Shown here one piece after another: positions 17,985-26,265 of a DNA stretch of 64,000 nt (positions are counted from its first letter, which is position 1; each line of letters starts with the position of its first letter). The DNA is from Bacillota bacterium. Its GTDB lineage: Bacteria > Bacillota > Clostridia > Peptostreptococcales > Anaerovoracaceae. A model generated the notes under the pieces. The model was not told where the DNA came from. It saw only the letters and a program-made list of their open reading frames with translations, and searched no databases. Made by a program: the position numbers and the translations under genes. The stretch lies in the NCBI GenBank assembly GCA_022790955.1, contig JAAVYD010000119.1, forward strand, positions 1 to 64,000, read 5' to 3'.

Positions 17985-18974
17985 ATGGATAAACTGATTA
18001 TCGGCGATAACGACGGAGGGCAGCGTTTAGACAGGTTTCTGCGCAAATATTTAAAGGGCGCTCCGCTTAGTTATATTTATAAAATTATAAGAAAAGATGT
18101 AAAATTGAATGGTAAGCGGGCTAAAAACGATACCATGCTTTTTCCGGGCGACGAGCTGACTTTGTATATAAAAAGCGAGGATATAGTCGGATTCGAGGCT
18201 AAGAAAGAAATGCCTGCCAAAATTCGCAGGAGTTTTTCGATCGCTTATGAAGATGAAAATATCCTGATAGCCGTGAAGCCTCAGGGGCTGCTTACCCATG
18301 GCGACGGCAAGGAAAAGAAAAATACTTTAGTTAATCAGGTTATAGATTATCTTATAGAAAAGGGCGATTATATTCCAAGAATAGAAAAGAGTTTTGCGCC
18401 TGCCGCGGTGAACAGGCTGGACAGAAATACGACGGGACTGGTGTTGTTCGGCAAAAACAGCGGGGCGCTGCGCGAGCTGAACGCCATGGTTCGTGAAAAA
18501 AACGCGTTACGGAAGTATTATCTTGCAATAGTTTCCGGCATTTTGGAAAAAGAAGCGCATCTTACGGGAAATCTTATAAAGGATGAAGAAAGAAATATTG
18601 TAAAAATTTTAAATTCAGAAGAAAGCGGGCAGGAAGGCAAGTACATCGAAACTATTGCGCGACCGTTAATGAGAAGCGGCGGGTTTACGCTGGTGGAAGT
18701 GGAGCTGATAACCGGCAGAACTCATCAGATCAGAGCGCATATGGCGAGTATGGGGCATCCGGTAATCGGGGATACGAAATACGGTTCTGCGGATGAAAAC
18801 GCTAAGATTTCTAAGCGCTTTGGTTTAAATTCTCAATTTCTTCACGCATACAGACTTACATTTGAAGCGCCCGAGGGCGAACTTTTATATCTTAAAGACA
18901 GATCTTTTTATGCGGAGCCGCCAAAAAAAATGCGAAATATATTAAACGAACTTTTTGAGGAATTTAGTCTGTAA
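17985..18974 (+). CDS. RluC/RluD-family 23S rRNA pseudouridine synthase
   Basis: The 329-residue protein has an N-terminal S4 RNA-binding domain (GQRLDRFLRKYLKGAPLSYIYKIIRKDVKLNGKR, about residues 10-43) and a pseudouridine synthase domain. The catalytic Asp is in VNRLDRNTTGLVLFGK and the RTHQIRAHMASMGHPVIGDTKYG motif is present. It isomerises specific uridines in rRNA (or other structured RNA). The start at ATG 17985 follows GGAG; the upstream in-frame ATG at 17958 has no ribosome binding site. Confidence 0.92.
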   Translation: MDKLIIGDNDGGQRLDRFLRKYLKGAPLSYIYKIIRKDVKLNGKRAKNDTMLFPGDELTLYIKSEDIVGFEAKKEMPAKIRRSFSIAYEDENILIAVKPQGLLTHGDGKEKKNTLVNQVIDYLIEKGDYIPRIEKSFAPAAVNRLDRNTTGLVLFGKNSGALRELNAMVREKNALRKYYLAIVSGILEKEAHLTGNLIKDEERNIVKILNSEESGQEGKYIETIARPLMRSGGFTLVEVELITGRTHQIRAHMASMGHPVIGDTKYGSADENAKISKRFGLNSQFLHAYRLTFEAPEGELLYLKDRSFYAEPPKKMRNILNELFEEFSL

Positions 18975-19234
18975 AAATCAGTTTCGCAATATTATAATAA
19001 AACAGGTTAGATATTATTTATATATAAAAAGGAAGTAATTTTTCATAAAACATAAAATGAACATATTAGATTATTATAATACAATCAAAAACAAATAGTT
19101 TAGCCGAAAATCGATTTGTATGATAAAAAATTGTGTAAATAAAGGAAAACAGGGGAATAACATTAATAAGTATCTAAAAGATATGGATTATTAATATTTG
19201 AAAATAAATGCTTACAGGAGGCATTAATTATATT

Positions 19235-20059
19235 ATGGAAAATAATACAGATAAGCAAAATATAAATATGGATGTTGAGTCATCCGAAGAAACTTTTCAA
19301 GCTGATAAGCAGGCTGATTTAGAAGAAGTTAATGAAGAAAGGACTGGGGTATCGCTGAAGAAGCCGGAGGGCAGTGAGAACAGCGGGGGTTCCGCGGCAG
19401 GTTCAGAAGATGTTAATGAAAGCGATTCGGCTCTTAATTCCGATGGCGCTGATGCTTTGAATCAGGAAGAACAGGAGGCGGAAATGCCGGAAGAAGGAAA
19501 AAAGAGGTCTAAAGGCATGGAAGCGCTGACTTGGGTGAGAGATATAGTTATTGCGATAGTCATAGCGCTGGTGATTTCTCAGTTTATAACGCCTACAATA
19601 GTTCAGGAACATTCGATGGATAATACTCTGCACAGCGGCGATTATCTGATTTTGTGGAAGATGGCGTACAAATTTGATAATGAGCCGGAATACGGAGATA
19701 TTGTAGTATTTAAAAGTGATCTAATGGATCAGGATAATCATAAAAAGCTGCTTATTAAAAGAGTTATCGCGGTAGGCGGCGATACTATTGCTATAAGCGA
19801 CGGTGTGGTTTACAGAAACGGAGAACCTTTAGACGAACCTTATACAAAGGACGGATTTACTAACGGCGGTCTCGACGAAACCGTGGTGCCGGAGGGCGAG
19901 CTGTTTTTAATGGGGGATAACAGAGTTTCCAGCAGGGACAGCAGAGATTCTATGATAGGCTTTGTAGATGAGGATTTGTTAATAGGAAAGGCTGTTTTGA
20001 GATTATTCCCGTTTAATAAGATCGGCTCCGTGTACGGCAATGAAGATCAGGACAAATAG
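19235..20059 (+). CDS. lepB: Signal peptidase I with long acidic N-terminal extension
   Basis: Type I signal peptidase cleaves signal peptides from secreted proteins. The catalytic Ser is in QEHSMDNTLHSGD and the Lys in KKLLIKRVIAVGGD; the C-terminal GDNRVSSRDSRDS box is present. A single transmembrane helix (IVIAIVIALVISQFI) lies near residues 103-117. About 95 residues before it form a Glu/Ser/Asp-rich, probably disordered cytoplasmic tail, longer than in typical Firmicute SipS-like enzymes. I place the start at ATG 19235; AGGAGG lies 13 nt upstream, so the exact start is not certain. smpB follows 21 nt downstream. Confidence 0.92.
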   Translation: MENNTDKQNINMDVESSEETFQADKQADLEEVNEERTGVSLKKPEGSENSGGSAAGSEDVNESDSALNSDGADALNQEEQEAEMPEEGKKRSKGMEALTWVRDIVIAIVIALVISQFITPTIVQEHSMDNTLHSGDYLILWKMAYKFDNEPEYGDIVVFKSDLMDQDNHKKLLIKRVIAVGGDTIAISDGVVYRNGEPLDEPYTKDGFTNGGLDETVVPEGELFLMGDNRVSSRDSRDSMIGFVDEDLLIGKAVLRLFPFNKIGSVYGNEDQDK

Positions 20060-20080
20060 TTTATTTGTCGGAGGGATAAA

Positions 20081-20539
20081 ATGGCAAGAAAAATAATAGC
20101 GTCCAACAAAAAGGCGCGTCACGATTATTTTATAGAAAATACTTACGAGGCCGGGATCGTGCTTACAGGCACGGAAATAAAATCCGTGCGTCAGGGCAAG
20201 GTGAATTTAAAGGAAAGCTACGCTAAAGTAGAGAATGGGGAGATATTTGTGTACAGCATGAATATAAGTCCTTATGATCACGGCAATATATATAACGTAG
20301 ATCCTATGCGTCCGCGCAAGCTGCTTTTAAATCGCCGGGAGATTGTAAAAATCAATGCTGCGCTTACACAGCAGGGGCTTACGCTGATACCGCTCAGTAT
20401 GTATATTAATGAAAAAGGTCTGGCAAAGCTGGAGATCGGCGTGGCTAAAGGCAAGAAGCTGTACGATAAACGTGAGTCAATAGCAAAGCGCGATTCAGAC
20501 AGAAATATAGATAGGCTTATGAAGATGAGAAGCAGATGA
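20081..20539 (+). CDS. smpB: SsrA-binding protein SmpB
   Basis: SmpB binds tmRNA and delivers it to stalled ribosomes for trans-translation. The 152-residue length is normal. Conserved features are [29 protein letters not shown] at the N-terminus, the YDHGN and RPRKLLLN segments, and the basic tail [17 protein letters not shown] that folds in the decoding centre. GGAGG precedes the ATG. ssrA often lies nearby, but I see no tmRNA in the spacer that follows. Confidence 0.96.
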   Translation: MARKIIASNKKARHDYFIENTYEAGIVLTGTEIKSVRQGKVNLKESYAKVENGEIFVYSMNISPYDHGNIYNVDPMRPRKLLLNRREIVKINAALTQQGLTLIPLSMYINEKGLAKLEIGVAKGKKLYDKRESIAKRDSDRNIDRLMKMRSR

Positions 20540-20565
20540 CAACTATTTGAATTATAATTAAAATT

Positions 20566-20611
20566 AACAGCGTTCTTTCGGAAATGAAAATTAGCGAAGG
20601 AACGCTGTTTT
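20566..20611 (+). terminator. Intrinsic terminator of lepB-smpB
   Basis: AACAGCGTTCTTTCG (20566-20580) pairs with CGAAGGAACGCTGTT (20595-20609) with one mismatch, followed by a TT run. Confidence 0.8.
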
Positions 20612-20744
20612 GCTGTTGTATGGCATATTTTTTATTTAGCATAATCAAGTTAAGTATATTATTTCAATTTTTCCAAATTGCCTGTTTGAAGTGCGTTGAT
20701 ATTACATGCTATCCTGTAAGCGGGTCAGTCCTACCATTTGATTT

Positions 20745-21199
20745 TTAATATTGTGCTATTATCAAAACTTCTGCCTCCGGCATTCTTCCGACTATGGTGT
20801 AAGGCGGTACGTCTTCTGCTGCTAAAGCTCTTGCTCCTATAATTTCGCCGTCGCCAATAATAAAACCTGACATAATTACAGCTTCATATCCAATCCATAC
20901 ATCGTTTTCAATAACAATATTTCTCTTTTATTCCATGCTGAAGTTATGTTTTTTTATAATCCAGATTCCATTCTTCAAAAATATAGGAAACGAATATGCA
21001 GACAAAGAAGATAGTGTGTGATTTGCACTGGTGAAAATAAATTTTGCACCGCAGTATATTGAATAAAATTTACCAATAATGAGTTTATCACGATTAATTG
21101 GGTAATGATGCAAAACATTATTTTTCAAAATCACATGGATCATTCACGAAATCATTATACATGGAAAAAATCTCAGATAATAATATTAGGGTTCAAAAC
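20745..21199 (-). pseudogene. Decayed Vat/CatB-like hexapeptide acetyltransferase
   Basis: Read on the minus strand, this stretch encodes recognisable parts of a xenobiotic O-acetyltransferase of the left-handed beta-helix (hexapeptide) class. In order these are NPNIII-GDFSMYNDFVNDP, then NVLHHYPINRDKLIIGKF, then FTSANHTLSSLSAYSFPIF, then NIVIENDVWIGYEAVIM and GDGEIIGARALAAEDVPPYTIVG. The family includes streptogramin A and chloramphenicol acetyltransferases. The frame is broken by a net +1 shift near 21173, another shift near 21125, and an in-frame TAA at 20928-20930. The N-terminus is missing and the C-terminus diverges after the VG of the last motif. No function is expected. Confidence 0.8.
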
Positions 21200-21367
21200 T
21201 ATATTTTGAGATATACAGTTTATTTATAAGTAAATTATTTTATATTTTGTATTAAATTTTCAATATACAGTATGGTTCGGTAATGTTTGATATTATGAAA
21301 AAGTAAACTATAGAGCGTTGTTTTATAATAAAGACGGTTTGTTAGATATACTTTGTGTTTATTAAAA

Positions 21368-21396
21368 TTGAGAAAAGCGTTATTATGTGATATAAT
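21368..21396 (+). promoter_or_regulatory. Sigma-A promoter of the PRTase pair
   Basis: TTGAGA (21368-21373), a 17-nt spacer, and a perfect TATAAT (21391-21396) lie about 45 nt upstream of the ATG at 21442. Confidence 0.65.
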
Positions 21397-21441
21397 TTTT
21401 AGACGTTTGGTTGAATATATTGGTAAATTAAGGCGGTTGAA

Positions 21442-22575
21442 ATGGTATATACAAAAGCTCAATTAGTAAGAGTTGCGAAGAGAAAAAATAATGAGAAAAG
21501 AAAGTACCTTGTTTTAAATACTATGCAGGGTAAGCATATGCCTGCCGAACCAGGTAAAATGATACGAATGTGCAAAGATTTGGCTGAAAAAATACGGAAA
21601 CTTTACAGTACGGAAACCCTGCTTTTGATTGGATTCGCCGAAACCGCCACTGCGGTAGGATCCGTTATAGCGGCTGAATTAAATTGCCTGTACATGCAGA
21701 CTACAAGGGAGAATATTCCTGATGTTGAGTATTTTCATTTTACGGAATCTCATAGTCACGCTGTCGAGCAAAAGCTGATAAAAACTGATTTTGATCTGAT
21801 ATCGGATCAGATACGCAGAATAATTTTTATAGACGACGAAGTGACTACGGGAAATACAATACAGAAATTAATTAATGAAATAAATAAGTCTTATCCTGAC
21901 AGATTTAAATTTGCAGTAGCTTCCGTTTTAAACGGCATGGAAAAAGAGGCGGAAGACAGATTTAAAAAAGATGGAATAGATATTAATTATCTTGTGAAAA
22001 CGAATCATTCGGAATATACGGCTGTGGCTGAAAAATATAAAGATGATGGAATTTGCCTTGAGCCTGATTTTAGTATACCGCGCGTGTATATTAATAGGAA
22101 AGATTTTTTTGCAGGCTTTAATCCAAGGAAGATTCACAGCGGCGGGGATTACGAGAAATCCTGCGAGAATTTATGGCAGCATGTAAAAGAAAATGTGGAT
22201 TTTAAAGCCGGAGAAAATATTCTCGTTATAGGCACGGAAGAGTTTATGTATCCGGCGGTTTATATTGGCGGCAGGATCGAAGGCTGCAGGGTTATTACCC
22301 ATTCGACTACGAGAAGTCCGATTTCGGTCAGCATTGCCGAGGATTATCCGCTGCAGAGCAGATGCGAGCTGGTAAGTTTTTATGAGGATTACAGGACTAC
22401 GTTTATTTATAATTTGGATAAATACGATAAAGTCCTGATAATTACAGACGCATGGAATTATATGAAGAAAGGCGAGTGCAGTCTGGTAAACGCGCTGTAC
22501 GCAAACGGAAACCGAGATATAACATTAATACGATGGTTTTCAAATAAGGATTATGAAGGTGAAAGTGAAAAATAA
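21442..22575 (+). CDS. Ter-cluster phosphoribosyltransferase with TRSP domain
   Basis: The protein is 377 residues. The N-terminal PRTase-like domain (about 30-200) has the PRPP loop IIFIDDEVTTGNTIQKL near residue 130. The C-terminal TRSP domain (about 240-370) includes ENILVIGTEEFMYPAVYIGGRIEG and the name-giving motif TTRSPISV near 290. In published comparative genomics of Ter stress systems, such PRTase-TRSP proteins occur with TerD, TelA, YceG and a HAD enzyme and are proposed to make a nucleotide-like metabolite; the actual reaction is unknown. AAGGCGG precedes the ATG. The next PRTase starts 3 nt downstream. Confidence 0.85.
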   Translation: MVYTKAQLVRVAKRKNNEKRKYLVLNTMQGKHMPAEPGKMIRMCKDLAEKIRKLYSTETLLLIGFAETATAVGSVIAAELNCLYMQTTRENIPDVEYFHFTESHSHAVEQKLIKTDFDLISDQIRRIIFIDDEVTTGNTIQKLINEINKSYPDRFKFAVASVLNGMEKEAEDRFKKDGIDINYLVKTNHSEYTAVAEKYKDDGICLEPDFSIPRVYINRKDFFAGFNPRKIHSGGDYEKSCENLWQHVKENVDFKAGENILVIGTEEFMYPAVYIGGRIEGCRVITHSTTRSPISVSIAEDYPLQSRCELVSFYEDYRTTFIYNLDKYDKVLIITDAWNYMKKGECSLVNALYANGNRDITLIRWFSNKDYEGESEK

Positions 22576-22578
22576 AAG

Positions 22579-23646
22579 ATGAGAAGTTCATATAAAAGCG
22601 ATGATGTAATTATATTGCTGAAGGATATCACAGGTCTTGTAAAGCCGCAGCCGGCAGATGAAAGAGAGCTTCTGATTCAGTCGGGTATGCATTATTCCGA
22701 AATGCTTCCAATAGAATATGTACCAGGCGACGAATATATGGAGGCGTATTATGATGCTGTCAGGCTTTACGCGAAGCCGGTTGCCAGAGCGATCGGCAGA
22801 GTGTCGGATAAAATCATAGAATTAAAGGGCAGGGAAGTTGTGCTGGTTTCTCTTGCGAGGGCAGGAACTCCGGTTGGTATACTTATTAAGCGTTTTATTC
22901 GTGCAAAATATAATATTGATGTTCCTCATTATTCTATCTCGATAATACGGGGCAGAGGTATAGATCATAATGCAATGAAACATCTTTTAGAGATATATTC
23001 TCCGCAGCAGCTTATGTTTGCAGACGGCTGGATAGGAAAAGGCGCGATTTTGAATGAATTAAAAAAAGCCATCCGGGATTATGATGGCGTATCAGACGAT
23101 ATAGCTGTTGTGTCTGACCCGGCAAACGTTACGGAGCTTTGCGGCACTCATGAAGATATTTTGATACCAAGCTCATGTTTAAACAGTACGGTTTCAGGTC
23201 TTATAAGCAGGACTTTTCTTAGGAAAGATATTATTGGTGAAAATGATTTTCATGGAGCCGTGTTTTACGGAGAACTGGCAGACAGCGATCTGTCGTATGA
23301 ATTTATAAATTCCATAGAAAAAGAGTTTGATATTGATGATAACAAGTCGAACTGTGAATTTGCGGATTCTTGTCCTGCAGAGGGTTCCGGCGCGGAAGAA
23401 GTAAAAGGTATAGCCGAAAGGTTCGGTGTTTCTGACATTAATCTTATAAAACCCGGAATCGGCGAAGCTACAAGGGTTCTTCTTCGGAGGGTGCCGTGGA
23501 AAATATTAATAGACAGTCGTTATATGAATGATTCGTCGACTGTGCATATAAGGAAGCTGGCGAAGGAGAAAGGCGTTAATATAGAAGAATATCCCATGAA
23601 GCATTATAAAGCGTGCGGGATAATTAAAAAAATGTCGGATGTGTGA
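22579..23646 (+). CDS. StiP-type phosphoribosyltransferase with PELOTA-like RNA-binding C-terminus
   Basis: The protein is 355 residues. The main domain (about 10-240) matches the family annotated either as cysteine protease StiP or as a PRTase: VLVSLARAGTPVGILIKR, YSISIIRGRGIDHNAM and FADGWIGKGAILNELKKAI. The last 80 residues (GEATRVLLRRVPWKILID, then LAKEKGVNIEEYPMKHYKACGII) resemble the PELOTA RNA-binding domain. A central acidic linker separates them. It is adjacent to the TRSP protein, as in other Ter clusters. The protease annotation of the family is doubtful; a nucleotide-transfer role linked to RNA is an inference from the domains. Confidence 0.82.
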   Translation: MRSSYKSDDVIILLKDITGLVKPQPADERELLIQSGMHYSEMLPIEYVPGDEYMEAYYDAVRLYAKPVARAIGRVSDKIIELKGREVVLVSLARAGTPVGILIKRFIRAKYNIDVPHYSISIIRGRGIDHNAMKHLLEIYSPQQLMFADGWIGKGAILNELKKAIRDYDGVSDDIAVVSDPANVTELCGTHEDILIPSSCLNSTVSGLISRTFLRKDIIGENDFHGAVFYGELADSDLSYEFINSIEKEFDIDDNKSNCEFADSCPAEGSGAEEVKGIAERFGVSDINLIKPGIGEATRVLLRRVPWKILIDSRYMNDSSTVHIRKLAKEKGVNIEEYPMKHYKACGIIKKMSDV

Positions 23647-23703
23647 TGTATCGCCATCGAGGATTATATTAATATTAAAACTTGAAATTTTATAAAAATA
23701 AGC

Positions 23704-23730
23704 AAATCGGGGCGTGATGCCCCGATTTTA
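23704..23730 (+). terminator. Intrinsic terminator of the PRTase pair
   Basis: AAATCGGGGC (23704-23713) and GCCCCGATTT (23719-23728) form a perfect 10-bp stem, followed by TTA and AT-rich sequence. Confidence 0.8.
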
Positions 23731-23860
23731 AGTTTTTACGCGGATAAAATCCGGTGATGAAAAAATTAAAGAAATTATTAAAATATTAATGATGAAATAT
23801 ATCTGCATGTCCGCTTGTTCGGAAAATGCAGATAAAATTTTTGATTTATGACATGCATTG

Positions 23861-25330
23861 TTAATAATTAATAAATCCCTGGATAAAACTGTTTATGTAT
23901 TCATATCCGACTGCAAGATTTATATTCTGTCCATGATCCATACCCGCTGTGCTTATGCCGATGACTTCTCCATTCATATTAAGCAGCGCGCCGCCGGAAC
24001 TGCCATGAGAGATCGGAGCTGTAAACTGTATCATTTCTACGCCGTCAAGTTTTCTGAATCCGGATATTATGCCGTCAGAAACGGAATTAAATAGTCCTAA
24101 CGGACTTCCGATAGCTACGACTTTCTGCCCGCGGACGGGTTTTTTATCATTTTTATATATAGGTATCGGATTGAGTTGTCTGTCTATTCTTATTAGCGCC
24201 AGATCAAGATGCTGATTGTATTTGATGATTTCATTAGTTTCGTAAATCTGATCGTCTTCTTCTATTGTGACAGAAAGCAGCGTTCCGCGGCAGGCTACAT
24301 GGTGATTTGTTAAGATAAATCCGTTTTTTCCTATCATGATGCCGGAACCGGTTCCGAGGATCTGTCCGGCAGCATTGTGAAGTGTAATGAGTACTACTGA
24401 TGAGGAAAGAAGCGCCAGTTCTTCGTAGCTTTTTTCCCGTATCTGGCTGCCTGAACCTTCGGCAGTTATGTCGTTTTTGCCTGATTTTGCAGTCCTTTGA
24501 TTGGGGATCTTTATTCTTGGAAGATCCGGAATTGCCGCGGTGTTAATACCGTTTGCGGCTGGGAGCACTGCAGATGAGTTCGAGTTTACAGCCGCTGATA
24601 CAGCAGGCTGGGCTAAAGGCGGTTTTGCGTAATTTCCGCTTTCAAATCTGTATTCAGGAATATTTGCATTTTCATTAAAATCTCCCGCCGGTATTTTCTT
24701 TGACAGATTCAATTTATCTATATCGTTTGATATATCTGATTCAGTCTGGATAAGCAAAACATCAAAGCCTATAAGCGTCAGCATATAAAAGAACAGGTAT
24801 TCGTGGGTTTTTGTTATATTACTCGCTGCGATTTTGGCAGGTTGGCGCGGATTCCAGGCTGAGAGTCGGTTTCCGATGGTTTCGTCGAACCAAAAGAGAA
24901 ATTTTGCAATCAAATTCTTTTCTATCGAAGGATTGGTCGGCTTGTGCTGAGCGTAAAGATTCAGAACTTTTACGCATGCTGCGCTGAGTATAGAGGCGAT
25001 ATCGGGCGTTTTATCTGTGCAGCTTTTTGTATATATTTCTTTTTTTCCTGATTTTGCCCAGGCTTCAAAGCTATCTGTATAAAATTTAGGGTTATTCATA
25101 GAAGGAAGCGAAGAAATCCTGTTGTAAATTCCGTTTTTTTTGTTCATACGCTCGGTAAGCGTTTTATCCATATCGTTTATATCGTTTAAAATGTTGTTAT
25201 TAAAACCTGTTATTCTAAGAAAATAAACGTCTTTACATTCGTTACGATAACCGCCGTTTATATTCATAAAACTGCTGATATTTGATATATCTAATATATT
25301 AAATCTTACATCTTTTATATGATCGAACAT
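23861..25330 (-). CDS. HtrA-like serine protease with YceG-like N-terminal half
   Basis: The protein is 489 residues. The C-terminal 180 residues are a trypsin/HtrA-type protease with the full triad: His in ILTNHHVACRG, Asp in NQHLDLALIRID and Ser in PISHGSSGGALLN. No PDZ domain and no signal peptide or TM segment are seen, so it is probably cytoplasmic. Residues about 30-215 align by eye with the N-terminus of the YceG protein at 26266 (KDVYFLRITGF against KGVYFYRINGY; AKFLFWF...ITKTHEYLFFYMLTLIGFDVLLIQ against VKFMCWL...ISRYELLMLSVLSRSGCDIVILQ). A Pro/Ala/Asn-rich linker joins the parts. It is divergent from the rhomboid-yceG-telA-terD operon and probably acts with it. Confidence 0.85.
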   Translation of the reverse strand: MFDHIKDVRFNILDISNISSFMNINGGYRNECKDVYFLRITGFNNNILNDINDMDKTLTERMNKKNGIYNRISSLPSMNNPKFYTDSFEAWAKSGKKEIYTKSCTDKTPDIASILSAACVKVLNLYAQHKPTNPSIEKNLIAKFLFWFDETIGNRLSAWNPRQPAKIAASNITKTHEYLFFYMLTLIGFDVLLIQTESDISNDIDKLNLSKKIPAGDFNENANIPEYRFESGNYAKPPLAQPAVSAAVNSNSSAVLPAANGINTAAIPDLPRIKIPNQRTAKSGKNDITAEGSGSQIREKSYEELALLSSSVVLITLHNAAGQILGTGSGIMIGKNGFILTNHHVACRGTLLSVTIEEDDQIYETNEIIKYNQHLDLALIRIDRQLNPIPIYKNDKKPVRGQKVVAIGSPLGLFNSVSDGIISGFRKLDGVEMIQFTAPISHGSSGGALLNMNGEVIGISTAGMDHGQNINLAVGYEYINSFIQGFINY

Positions 25331-25652
25331 ATTATTGCAACCTCGTTATATTAATATTTTAAATTGCGTAAATTTTATCAGATATGTTAAGTATACCATA
25401 CGCAAACTGAAAATGTTAATACTGTTGCATATTAAATTTATATGGATTCATCTTGTATCTTGCAGCGGATTACATGGATTTGCGCTGAATGCGATAGGTA
25501 TACATCATTGACAAGAATAAATACAACGAGTAAAATAAAAGAGAATATTAATTTTAGATAAAATGAATTTCTTAAATTAATAAAGGCAAATGGTAATAAT
25601 ATTCATAGCAATATTTGTATTATTTATATATAATGTATAGGTTTAACAGAAA
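25331..25652. other. Divergent promoter region protease/rhomboid operon
   Basis: This is an AT-rich spacer between divergent genes. The only clear element is the plus-strand promoter at 25508-25536. No ORF is supported. Confidence 0.5.
25508..25536 (+). promoter_or_regulatory. Strong sigma-A promoter of the rhomboid-yceG-telA-terD operon
   Basis: A perfect -35 TTGACA (25508-25513), a 17-nt spacer and TAAAAT (25531-25536) lie about 115 nt upstream of the rhomboid start. Confidence 0.7.
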
Positions 25653-26246
25653 ATGAATTCATTAACAGAGAAAAAATTTAAAGTTTCGTTTAATTCTCCC
25701 GTGATTTTGGCTTTTACGGTAATATGTCTTGCAGCTCTTATTTTGGATTATGTTACCCGCGGAGCTGCAAACGATATGTTTTTCAGCGTTTATCGGTCGT
25801 CGCTGGCAAGTCCGTTTACATACATAAGGTTTTTCGGACACGTAGCGGGGCACGCAGGCTGGGAGCATTTTATAGGAAATATAATGCTTATATTGATAGT
25901 CGGACCGTTGCTTGAAGAAAAATATGGTTCAGCAAATATTTTATTTGTAATATTATCTACTGCGCTTGTCACAGGACTCGTAAATTTTATATTTTTCCCA
26001 TCGATTCATTTACTTGGCGCCAGCGGCGTCGTATTCGCACTAATACTGCTTTCGTCTTTCACAAGTATAAAAGAAGGAGATATACCGCTGACCTTTATTC
26101 TCGTTGCAGTTATTTATATTGGAGAGCAGATATATAAAGGAATTTTTATTCAGGATAATGTAGCAAATCTTACTCATATTATAGGAGCTGTTGTGGGGGC
26201 TGCGCTTGGTTTTATTATGAATAAAAATAAAATGAACAGATATTAA
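25653..26246 (+). CDS. Rhomboid-family intramembrane serine protease
   Basis: This 197-residue polytopic membrane protein has the rhomboid signatures: HAGWEHFIGNIMLILIVGPLLEEKYGS (about residues 69-95, the His/Asn helix), the catalytic Ser in HLLGASGVVFALILL (about 122-136), and the catalytic His in NLTHIIGAVVGAALGF near the C-terminus. It cleaves transmembrane substrates inside the membrane. The ribosome binding site is weak. It precedes yceG by only 19 nt and shares the strong promoter at 25508, which places membrane proteolysis inside the Ter module; its substrate is unknown. Confidence 0.9.
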   Translation: MNSLTEKKFKVSFNSPVILAFTVICLAALILDYVTRGAANDMFFSVYRSSLASPFTYIRFFGHVAGHAGWEHFIGNIMLILIVGPLLEEKYGSANILFVILSTALVTGLVNFIFFPSIHLLGASGVVFALILLSSFTSIKEGDIPLTFILVAVIYIGEQIYKGIFIQDNVANLTHIIGAVVGAALGFIMNKNKMNRY

Positions 26247-26265
26247 TTTTTCGGAGTGAGGATCA

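Noticed and set aside
20540-21441. tmRNA gene near smpB
   Set aside because: No tRNA-like ends or tag-peptide frame are visible; the stretch is explained by a terminator and the acetyltransferase relic.
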